A DNA stretch of 6,406 bases from Rubrobacter sp. (GTDB lineage Bacteria; Actinomycetota; Rubrobacteria; Rubrobacterales; Rubrobacteraceae), in the NCBI GenBank assembly GCA_013817025.1, contig JACDDK010000062.1, positions 1-6,406 of the forward strand, read 5' to 3'. The position numbers and the translations under genes are program-made. Below the pieces are notes generated by a model, which worked only from the letters and a program-made list of their open reading frames with translations, was not told where the DNA came from and did not search any database. Shown piece by piece: positions 1 to 5,799 of the stretch (positions are counted from its first letter, which is position 1; each line of letters begins with the position of its first letter).

Positions 1-734
1 GCTTCGAGCACGAGTTCCGCCGCCGCGCACAGCGCATCCTTGCGTCCCCGCATCGGCACGGTCCCGGCGTGGCCCGCCCCGCCGGTGAAACTGGCGCTCA
101 CACGGCTCTGCCCGGTGATAGCCGATACCACCCCGACCGGCAAGTCCAGTTCTTGGAGCGTTGGACCCTGCTCTATGTGGACCTCGCAGTAGCCGATCAA
201 GCCTTCAGGATCGCGGCCCTCGGACCGCAGAGAGTCCGGGTCGCCGCCGAACTCCCGTACCGCGTCGGCCAGGGTGACGCTGGCATTGTCGGTCAGTTCT
301 AGTAGCGCGGGATCCAGGTCTCCAGCGTAAACGGAGCTGCCTAGAAAGGTCGTGCCGAAGCGCAAGCCTTCCTCATCGGCGAAAGCGACGATCTCAATGG
401 CGAACGACAAACGTTCGTTCTGGTCGTGGAGCCGCCGCACACAGGCGAGAGCCACCATTACGCCCAGGATGCCGTCGTACTTGCCGGCGTCGCGGACGGT
501 GTCGAGGTGGGAACCGAGGATCAAGGTTTTATCCCCCGTTCCTTCGTAGACGCCGATCAGGTTGCCAATACCATCCCGCCGCACGCTCATGCCAGAGTCG
601 CGCATCCAGCCGGCGACGATCTCGTTGACCTTCCGCATCGAAGGCGAACCGTAGGGCCGGACGATCACGCCAGCCTCCTCGCTAACGCCAGCGAGAAGAT
701 CGCACCGCTCCATGACCGTCGCCGCGTCCTTCAT
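1..734 (-). CDS. allC: Allantoate amidohydrolase, M20 family (3' end cut by window)
   Basis: Metal-dependent hydrolase of the AllC/N-carbamoyl-amino-acid hydrolase group, expected in the cytoplasm to cut allantoate to ureidoglycine, NH3 and CO2. 244 codons are visible; the family is usually about 400-420 aa, so the C-terminal third, with the last metal-binding His, lies beyond base 1. Metal ligands expected by family are all present: H76 in GSHLDTV, D87 in GKYDGILG, E122 in FADEEGLRFG and H186 in EVHIEQGP. H222 in GHAGTVPM belongs to the lid/dimer domain motif. The ATG at 734 lies one base after the HIU hydrolase stop and has GGGGA upstream at suitable spacing; M8 (base 713) is a possible alternative start. 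Family motifs alone do not fully separate allantoate amidohydrolase from ureidoglycolate hydrolase or N-carbamoyl-amino-acid hydrolase. The operon context and the RDAGKYDG motif favour allantoate. Confidence 0.9.
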   Translation of the reverse strand, partial: MKDAATVMERCDLLAGVSEEAGVIVRPYGSPSMRKVNEIVAGWMRDSGMSVRRDGIGNLIGVYEGTGDKTLILGSHLDTVRDAGKYDGILGVMVALACVRRLHDQNERLSFAIEIVAFADEEGLRFGTTFLGSSVYAGDLDPALLELTDNASVTLADAVREFGGDPDSLRSEGRDPEGLIGYCEVHIEQGPTLQELDLPVGVVSAITGQSRVSASFTGGAGHAGTVPMRGRKDALCAAAELVLE

Positions 735-735
735 C

Positions 736-1080
736 TCAGCTTCCCCGGTAGGTGCTGTATGACCACGGAGAGGCGAGCAACGGTACGTGGCAGTGGGCCT
801 GCGGGTCGGAGACGCCGAAACGTACCGGCACCCGGTCGAGAAACGGCGGCTCCCCACCCTCCCCGAAATATCCTCCGGCGTAAAAGACTATCTCGTAGAC
901 ACCGGCGGTGAAGTCCCCACCCGCGAGCAGCGGCTCATCCGTGCGACCGTCCGCGTTGGTCGTGGTTGTTTTCAGAAGACGCCGATCTTCGCCTGCTATT
1001 CGGAAAAGCTCCAGCGGCATACCGGCGGCGGGGCGACCGCGGGCGGTGTCGAGGACGTGGGTGGTTAGGGCGCCGCTCAC
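736..1080 (-). CDS. uraH: 5-hydroxyisourate hydrolase (transthyretin-like)
   Basis: 114 aa, the usual length for bacterial HIU hydrolase. It hydrolyses 5-hydroxyisourate, the urate oxidase product, to OHCU. The three family signatures are present: LTTHVLD at residues 5-11 (active-site H8), DGRTDEP at 44-50 (active-site R46), and the C-terminal HCHVPLL...YSTYRGS (catalytic H98, C-terminal YRGS tetrapeptide at 111-114). FLDRVPVRFG at 80-89 is also typical. No signal peptide is visible, so it is probably a cytoplasmic tetramer. The start is GTG at 1080, overlapping the urate oxidase TGA as GTGA, with only a weak Shine-Dalgarno-like GAGCGG upstream; translation is probably coupled to urate oxidase. 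Residue 97 is Cys between the two histidines, where the homologues I recall usually have Tyr. Confidence 0.97.
   Translation of the reverse strand: MSGALTTHVLDTARGRPAAGMPLELFRIAGEDRRLLKTTTTNADGRTDEPLLAGGDFTAGVYEIVFYAGGYFGEGGEPPFLDRVPVRFGVSDPQAHCHVPLLASPWSYSTYRGS
741..746 (-). promoter_or_regulatory. Ribosome binding site of the amidohydrolase
   Basis: GGGGAA on the minus strand, 6 bases before the ATG at 734 and inside the last codons of the HIU hydrolase gene. It supports M1 rather than M8 as the amidohydrolase start. Confidence 0.5.
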
Positions 1081-1943
1081 GGACGCCGCTCGATGGTGCC
1101 TTCTATCAGGCCGTAGGGCTCGCGTGTCGCGTGGAATATCTCGTTGTTGTTGTCGATCCCAAAGCGGTCGAGATCGTAGGGGATGTGGTGTTTGTTCGGG
1201 AGAGAGAACTGTATTTTCTCCACCTCCGCATAAGATTCTAGGACCGCCTCGCCCATCCGATAGAGCGTGTTCTGCGCCGACGGACTGTAATGGTCGGTGA
1301 ACGTCGTGAGGATTTGGTCCCGCACCCCACTCCAGAGGCCATCGAAGTCCAAGTCCGTGCCGCTGTAGGCCCAGTTCGCGGTGACGACGGTGGCGAGGAT
1401 TCGGTCGTCCGTCTCCGGCAAGGTAGTGTATTCGTCTCTGAGAAACCCCTCCCAGCCGGAGTCCGTGGTCTTTAGCACGGTGAGATCGTCGATACCGGCC
1501 TCGACTCGCCGGTCGCCGCTTTCGTCGCCCGTGACCTTCGCCTTGCGTTCGCCCGCACCCCGGACGAAGGAGTGGTCGTGGCCCCGACCATCCACCTCGA
1601 TGCGGTGCCAGGGGAACGCGGTTATCTCGATGCTGACACGCTTCACGGTCGGCCCGGCCTCCAGGAAGTGGTCCACGAGCGCCAGGCCGAAGCCTTCGAT
1701 GCTCCCGGTGAGGTTGTCCTTCGCTAAAGCGTAGACCGTGTTACGCATCGTGTCGGTTGCCAGGAGTTGTGAGTTGTCGCCTTTCGTGTGGGCGGCGTCG
1801 AAATCTCCCTCCAGCGTCACCGAGATGTCCAGATCCTGGATCTCATGCCGCTGTGTATCGCGCTTTACCTTGACCAGCCGGACTTCGGATTTTCCGTAGT
1901 TGCTGTGGCTCAGGAAGATCTCTGCGCCGAACGCTTCGGTCAT
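1077..1943 (-). CDS. uox: Urate oxidase (uricase), cofactor-free
   Basis: 288 aa, a normal length for a single-function uricase. It oxidises urate with O2 to 5-hydroxyisourate and H2O2 using no metal or flavin. Two tandem T-fold domains are expected. By recalled alignment with the Aspergillus flavus enzyme, the active site is complete: K18 in NYGKSEVRL (Lys10), T63-D64 in LLATDTMRN (Thr57-Asp58), F167 in EGFLRDEYTTL (Phe159), R181 in TDDRILAT (Arg176), Q224 in SPSAQNTLY (Gln228), and N250 and H252 in LPNKHH (Asn254, His256). The C-terminal REPYGLIEGTI is also typical. The ATG at 1943 overlaps the OHCU decarboxylase stop as ATGA and has the best ribosome binding site in the window, which may give it a strong initiation rate of its own. 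Unlike Bacillus PucL it is not fused to OHCU decarboxylase. Confidence 0.98.
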   Translation of the reverse strand: MTEAFGAEIFLSHSNYGKSEVRLVKVKRDTQRHEIQDLDISVTLEGDFDAAHTKGDNSQLLATDTMRNTVYALAKDNLTGSIEGFGLALVDHFLEAGPTVKRVSIEITAFPWHRIEVDGRGHDHSFVRGAGERKAKVTGDESGDRRVEAGIDDLTVLKTTDSGWEGFLRDEYTTLPETDDRILATVVTANWAYSGTDLDFDGLWSGVRDQILTTFTDHYSPSAQNTLYRMGEAVLESYAEVEKIQFSLPNKHHIPYDLDRFGIDNNNEIFHATREPYGLIEGTIERRP

Positions 1944-2497
1944 GGTTGGGCTCCTTCGGGGTGTTCGTTGAGGGTCGGGGAGACCTGGTCTCGCAGGCGC
2001 AGGTAGGAGATCTTGCCGATCTCACCGAGCGCCGTCTTTATCTCCTCGGAGCGCGTGTGCGCGAGCCGCTCCTGCGCGTTGGCGAGGATCGACTCCTTCG
2101 TATGCTCCCGCACGCAGACCACCATCGGGATACCGAACTTCTCCCGGTAAGCCCTGTTAGTCCTCGTAAAAGCCTCGAACTCTTCGGGTGAGAGGAGATC
2201 CAACCCCGCCGACGACTGCTCCCCCGCCGACTCCCGCGTCAACTCCCCCGCCAACGCCGCCTTCCCCGCCAAGTCTGGATGCGCCCGAATCAGACCGATA
2301 CGCCGCTCCTCCGAAGCCTCGCGCACGGCTCTCGAAAAAGCCTCGTGCAACCCTTCCAGCCCCTCGAAAGGCCGCGCGCGCCAGGCACCCTCGGCCACCC
2401 AGGGCGAGTGCTCGTACAGCGTTCCGAACCGCGCCACAAACTCGTCCTCGCTCAGACGGTTCACTTCCTCGACCGTGATGCGACCCACGCCGCTCAC
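1940..2497 (-). CDS. uraD: OHCU decarboxylase
   Basis: 185 aa, slightly longer than the usual 160-175. It stereospecifically decarboxylates 2-oxo-4-hydroxy-4-carboxy-5-ureidoimidazoline to S-allantoin. Visible family signatures are LYEHSPWVAE at residues 27-36, the catalytic H73 in RAHPDLAGK, E93 in AGEQSSAGLD, and NRAYREKFGIP (114-124) leading to the TKESIL region at 133-138. The protein looks all-helical and soluble. The start is GTG at 2497, overlapping the preceding stop as GTGA; an in-frame stop lies two codons upstream, so the gene cannot start earlier. The coding strand is very G-rich around 2204-2267. The gene sits directly upstream of urate oxidase although its reaction comes two steps later, which is the same order as the domains of Bacillus PucL. 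Confidence 0.94.
   Translation of the reverse strand: MSGVGRITVEEVNRLSEDEFVARFGTLYEHSPWVAEGAWRARPFEGLEGLHEAFSRAVREASEERRIGLIRAHPDLAGKAALAGELTRESAGEQSSAGLDLLSPEEFEAFTRTNRAYREKFGIPMVVCVREHTKESILANAQERLAHTRSEEIKTALGEIGKISYLRLRDQVSPTLNEHPEGAQP
1951..1956 (-). promoter_or_regulatory. Strong ribosome binding site of urate oxidase
   Basis: AAGGAG on the minus strand, 7 bases before the ATG at 1943 and inside the 3' end of the OHCU decarboxylase gene. It is the closest match to consensus Shine-Dalgarno in the window and fixes the urate oxidase start. Confidence 0.75.
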
Positions 2498-2787
2498 CGC
2501 TCATCCCCGTCACCGAATCGCAGGGCGTCTCCTTCGGCCTCCACCTTCAACGTCACCTCGCGAGCCCCCGCATCCAGCGCCGCTTCTATAGTTTTCATGG
2601 CCGCTTCGAGCACCTCTCGCCGCTCACCAGCGAGCAGGATGGAGTCCGGGCCAGCCTCGTGCGCCAGCCCCGACGCGCCCGCCATCTCTTTCGCCGCCTC
2701 GAGCGACTCTTTGGGCGGCTTCTTTTCGCTTTCGGATGGCGTGACCGTTAGCTCGACGGTGAACGCCGCACGCTCGTAGCCGGGCAT
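2494..2787 (-). CDS. Small protein resembling thiamine-binding MTH1187/YkoF fold (DUF77-like)
   Basis: 97 aa. The predicted order is strand (AFTVELTVTP, 8-17), helix (KESLEAAKEMAGAS), two strands (LAHEAG, DSILLAGE), an amphipathic helix (REVLEAAMKTIEAALDAG) and a strand (REVTLKVEAE), a beta-alpha-beta-beta-alpha-beta ferredoxin-like layout. The spacing and the C-terminal 'LDAGAREVTLKVE' style resemble actinobacterial members of the MTH1187/thiamine-binding family (Pfam Thiamine_BP, formerly DUF77). The usual GT-x-x-E-G element is here PDSILLAGE, so thiamine binding is doubtful. No signal peptide or membrane segment is seen. The ATG at 2787 overlaps the Mo-subunit TAA as TAATG, with AGAGGA 10 bases upstream; the stop overlaps the OHCU decarboxylase GTG. 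A real gene is near certain from this coupling and the composition; the family call is from memory. Its role in purine breakdown is unknown, possibly binding a heterocyclic intermediate. Confidence 0.62.
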   Translation of the reverse strand: MPGYERAAFTVELTVTPSESEKKPPKESLEAAKEMAGASGLAHEAGPDSILLAGERREVLEAAMKTIEAALDAGAREVTLKVEAEGDALRFGDGDER

Positions 2788-5189
2788 TACTGCTCGATCC
2801 TCTCGTCCAGGCGGCCAATCTCCGCGTATCCGGCGCTGCCCGGCTGCGGCGGCTGCTCGGGCGGTCGTTCGGCGATGCCCACTAGCTGCTCGGGACGCAC
2901 GGGGACACGCCGGAGTTCGCGGCCGGTGGCGTCTCGCAGGGCGGCTACAATGGCCGGGGTCGAGGAGATGGTCGGTGGTTCGCCGACGCCTTTGAGACCG
3001 TAGGGAGCTTCGGGGTCGGCGAGTTCCAGGATCTCCATCTTGACCGGCGGCATGTCCAGGATTGTTGGTAGCAGGTAGTCGGTAAAGGATGCGTTTAGTA
3101 TCTTGCCGTCTTTCATCTGGATCTCCTCCATTAGTGCGAGCCCGAGGCCCTGCGCCACGCCACCCTCGATCTGACCTTCGAGAGCCTGCGGGTTCATCAC
3201 CTTCCCGACGTCCTGAGCCGTGGAGATCTCCACTACCCGCACCAGTCCCAACTCCGTATCCACCTCAACCACCGCCCGATGCGCCGCGAACGCATACTGC
3301 AAATGCACGTCCCCCTGCCCGTTCTCGTCCGGCGGATAGGTCTCTCTGTGATGGTACTCGACCGTCTCCTCTATCTCGTCGCTACCAAGCAACTCGTCCA
3401 GCGAGACGATCATGCTCCCCCCGGATACGACGTTTCCGTCCTGTATCGAGAGTTTATTCGGGTCTTCGCCGAACTCGTCGCGCACGCGCTCGAAGAGACG
3501 CTCGCGGACGGCCTCGCACGCGGCTTTTACCGCGCCGCCGGTGACGTAGCTCTGGCGCGAGGCCGAGGTGGAGCCTGCGGAGCCTATCCTCGTGTCAGCC
3601 GGTAGCACGGCTACGCTTTCGACGCCGAGTTCGGTGTGCGCGATCTGGGCTTGCAACGTCACCAGACCCTGCCCGACCTCCGCCGCAGCCGTGTGAACCC
3701 GAACCAGCGGCTCGCCGTCCTCGATGGAGAGGGTCACACGCGCCGTCGAATAGTCGTCGAAGCCCCCCGAGAAGCCGATGTTCTTTATGCCGACCGCGTA
3801 GCCGACGCCGCGCTTCACGCCCTCGCCGTGCGTTACGTTGGAGACACCGCCCGGCAGTTCGCGCACGTCGCGGCCCATCACTTCTTTCTCTTCGGGCATG
3901 GGCATCGCTTTTGCGCGGCGCAGGATTTCGGCTACCGGCGCGGGCGCGGGCAGTTTCTGTCCGAACGGCAGCGTATCCCCCGCCTCGATGGCGTTCTGGA
4001 TCCGAAACTCCACGGGGTCCAGGCCGAGTTCGGCGGCGAGTTTGTCCATCTGCGACTCGTGAGCGAAGCACGCCTGCACCGCTCCGAAGCCGCGCATCGC
4101 GCCGCACGGCGGATTGTTAGTGTACACGAGGTAGCTGTCGATCTCGGCGTTCGGCACCTTGTACGGACCGCCGGCGAACGTCGCCGCGTTCAGGCACACG
4201 GCCATCGAACTCGAAGCGTAAGCGCCACCGTCGAGGACCATCCGCGCCCGAACGTAGACCAGCTCGCCATCCTTCGTGGCCCCATGCTCGAAGCGCATTT
4301 TGGCCGGGTGGCGGTGGACGTGGCCGTAGAAAGACTCCTCGCGGTTGTAGACCATTTTTACCGGGCGTTCGGTGTGCAGGGCCAACATGCAAGAGTGGAT
4401 CTGCATGGACAAATCCTCCCGCCCCCCGAACGCTCCACCCACCCCCGAGAGCGTCAGCCGCACCGACGATGGCGGAAGGTCGAGGCTCTCCGCTACCTGA
4501 TCCCGATCCACGTGCAACCACTGCGTCGAGATATGGAGGTCTATCCCGCCCTCGCCGTCCGGTACCGCTAGCCCGGACTCGGGACCCAGGAACGCCTGAT
4601 CCTGCATCCCAACCTCGTACTCGCCCGTAACGACCACGTCGGCGGTCGCCTCCGGGTCGCCGTGCTTTATCTTGACGTGCCGCAACACGTTCCCGGAGAG
4701 ATGCAGCTTAGGCGCGTCGCTTTTCATTGCTTTCTCGGCGTCCGCAAGCGGTTCCAAGACTTCGTACTCGACGTGGATCTTCCCGAGCGCCAGCCGTGCG
4801 GTCTCCGGGTGATCCGCTGCGACGATAGCGACGGGCTCGCCCTGATAACGAATTTTCTCCCACGCCAGCACGGGCTGGTCCGGGATCTCCATCCCGTACA
4901 CTTTCCGCCCCGGTACGTCCTCGTGCGTGAGCACCGCATAAACACCCGGCATAGCCTCAGCCGCCGAGGTGTCTATCGACCGGATGTTCGCGTGCGGATG
5001 CGGGCTGCGGAGCGTAGCACCCCACAGCATCCCATCCATCCGAAGGTCGGATGAATACTCGAACTCCCCCCGAACCTTCGGCACCCCATCGACCCGGACG
5101 CTGTCCTCACCAACCTTGCCGGGCCGCTGAACCGGTGCCGCCGGACGCTCGCGAGTCGGGATCTTCGGTACCGTCTCCATACCTCTCAT
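2787..5189 (-). CDS. pucD: Xanthine dehydrogenase, molybdopterin-binding subunit
   Basis: 800 aa from the ATG at 5189, the normal size for a separate xanthine dehydrogenase large subunit. It carries the Mo cofactor and hydroxylates hypoxanthine and xanthine. An N-terminal hammerhead domain (about 36-145) is followed by the Mo-binding domains (about 155-770). By recalled alignment with bovine enzyme, key residues are GVGGAFGGRE at 249-258 (E258 = Glu802), AMRGFG with R366 (Arg880), EVGQG at 504-508, and GVGEPP with catalytic E737 (Glu1261). Retention of both Glu802 and Arg880 equivalents favours a purine substrate over aldehydes or CO. Long stretches resemble the Streptomyces-type subunit. Possible starts are GTG 5204, ATG 5189 and ATG 5180. 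I chose 5189 because it forms ATGA with the upstream small ORF and has GGGG 6 bases upstream. The first ~25 residues are a Pro/Arg-rich tail before the conserved VGEDSVRVDG. The symbol follows Bacillus naming. Confidence 0.95.
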   Translation of the reverse strand: MRGMETVPKIPTRERPAAPVQRPGKVGEDSVRVDGVPKVRGEFEYSSDLRMDGMLWGATLRSPHPHANIRSIDTSAAEAMPGVYAVLTHEDVPGRKVYGMEIPDQPVLAWEKIRYQGEPVAIVAADHPETARLALGKIHVEYEVLEPLADAEKAMKSDAPKLHLSGNVLRHVKIKHGDPEATADVVVTGEYEVGMQDQAFLGPESGLAVPDGEGGIDLHISTQWLHVDRDQVAESLDLPPSSVRLTLSGVGGAFGGREDLSMQIHSCMLALHTERPVKMVYNREESFYGHVHRHPAKMRFEHGATKDGELVYVRARMVLDGGAYASSSMAVCLNAATFAGGPYKVPNAEIDSYLVYTNNPPCGAMRGFGAVQACFAHESQMDKLAAELGLDPVEFRIQNAIEAGDTLPFGQKLPAPAPVAEILRRAKAMPMPEEKEVMGRDVRELPGGVSNVTHGEGVKRGVGYAVGIKNIGFSGGFDDYSTARVTLSIEDGEPLVRVHTAAAEVGQGLVTLQAQIAHTELGVESVAVLPADTRIGSAGSTSASRQSYVTGGAVKAACEAVRERLFERVRDEFGEDPNKLSIQDGNVVSGGSMIVSLDELLGSDEIEETVEYHHRETYPPDENGQGDVHLQYAFAAHRAVVEVDTELGLVRVVEISTAQDVGKVMNPQALEGQIEGGVAQGLGLALMEEIQMKDGKILNASFTDYLLPTILDMPPVKMEILELADPEAPYGLKGVGEPPTISSTPAIVAALRDATGRELRRVPVRPEQLVGIAERPPEQPPQPGSAGYAEIGRLDERIEQ
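2798..2803 (-). promoter_or_regulatory. Ribosome binding site of the DUF77-like gene
   Basis: AGAGGA on the minus strand, 10 bases before the ATG at 2787 and within the last codons of the Mo-subunit gene. It supports independent initiation of the small protein. Confidence 0.5.
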
Positions 5190-5335
5190 AGAACGCCCCG
5201 CCACACGCTCCCGGCGATTCCGTCAACCGACCTCAATCCCTCGCTCCGCGTCACCGTCGGTTCTTTCACCGGCGGACGCGCCAAGCGTACACTCCCGCCG
5301 AAGCGGGCCTCGACGATGGTTTGCCGGTCGGTCAT
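5186..5335 (-). CDS. Unrecognised 49-aa small ORF between XDH Fe-S and Mo subunits
   Basis: The small protein starts MTDRQTIVEARFGG and ends GSVWRGVL. I do not recognise it. Its ATG at 5335 overlaps the 2Fe-2S subunit TGA as ATGA, and its own TGA overlaps the Mo-subunit ATG at 5189 as ATGA, so it exactly fills the only gap in the operon. About 38 of its 49 codons end in G or C, in keeping with its neighbours. It is basic (seven Arg and one Lys), with a PPVKEP segment in the middle and no Cys, transmembrane segment or signal peptide. The ribosome binding site is poor, so translation would depend on coupling. It may be a real small subunit or assembly factor, a translated linker that passes ribosomes to the Mo gene, or chance. 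Confidence 0.45.
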   Translation of the reverse strand: MTDRQTIVEARFGGSVRLARPPVKEPTVTRSEGLRSVDGIAGSVWRGVL

Positions 5336-5799
5336 GGGCGGCTCATTCTGTTCGCGGCTAGGTGGACGGCGTCCAGGATCTTCTCGTATCCCGTACAGCG
5401 GCAGAGGTTTCCGGCCAGAGCCTCCCGGATCTCCGGGTTCGTCGGCGCTGGCTCGCGGCACAGCAGGTCGTGCGTCGCAACCACGAACCCCGGCGTACAG
5501 AAACCGCACTGCACAGCCCCAGCCTCCACGAAAGCCTCCTGCACTGGATGAAGCTCATCACCGTCGGAGACCCCCTCGACCGTAACCACCTCGCGCCCTC
5601 CAGCCTGAGCCGCCAGAACCAGACAAGCGCACACCAGCGTGCCGTCCAGGTACACGGAGCACGAGCCGCACTCGCCCTGCTCGCAGGCGTTCTTGGAGCC
5701 GGGCAACTGCAGCCGCTCGCGCAGCACGTACAGCAAGCTCTCTCCGGAAAGGATGTCCGCCTCGCGCCGCTCCCCGTTGACCCCCAGCTTAAGCCGCAT
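5332..5799 (-). CDS. pucE: Xanthine dehydrogenase, 2Fe-2S subunit
   Basis: 155 aa, the usual size for the separate iron-sulphur subunit that passes electrons from the Mo centre to FAD. An N-terminal plant-ferredoxin-type domain holds the first cluster: C39, C44, C47 and C59 (C-x4-C-x2-C-x11-C, in ACEQGECGSCS...CAC). The C-terminal helical domain holds the second: C98 and C101 in QCGFC, then C133 and C135 in NLCRCTGYEKI. All eight ligands are present. The frame is open for a further 42 codons upstream, but the start is placed at ATG 5799 because it begins the conserved MRLKLGVNGE strand and has GGGAGG 6 bases upstream. It overlaps the FAD subunit by 11 bases and the following small ORF by 4. 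The symbol follows Bacillus naming. Confidence 0.97.
   Translation of the reverse strand: MRLKLGVNGERREADILSGESLLYVLRERLQLPGSKNACEQGECGSCSVYLDGTLVCACLVLAAQAGGREVVTVEGVSDGDELHPVQEAFVEAGAVQCGFCTPGFVVATHDLLCREPAPTNPEIREALAGNLCRCTGYEKILDAVHLAANRMSRP

Noticed and set aside
2188..2478. Plus-strand proline-rich frame of 96 codons
   Set aside because: It is antisense to OHCU decarboxylase. The proline repeats are the complement of the G-runs, and the composition is typical of an antisense frame in GC-rich DNA.
2157..2513. 118-codon minus-strand frame, very Gly/Arg-rich
   Set aside because: It is a shifted frame of the OHCU decarboxylase gene; the Gly runs come from the G-rich stretch and no domain is recognisable.
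3565..3590. Near-repeat of GGCTCCGCAGGC in the Mo-subunit gene and at about 6038-6058 in the FAD-subunit gene
   Set aside because: Both copies encode IGSAG in unrelated parts of two proteins. One short shared string with the same codons is best explained by chance, and there is no third copy or symmetry.
3636..4571. 311-codon plus-strand frame opposite the XDH Mo subunit
   Set aside because: It is a long antisense frame lying entirely inside a strongly conserved gene. It is rich in Arg and His, as antisense frames of GC-rich genes are, and shows no family motif.
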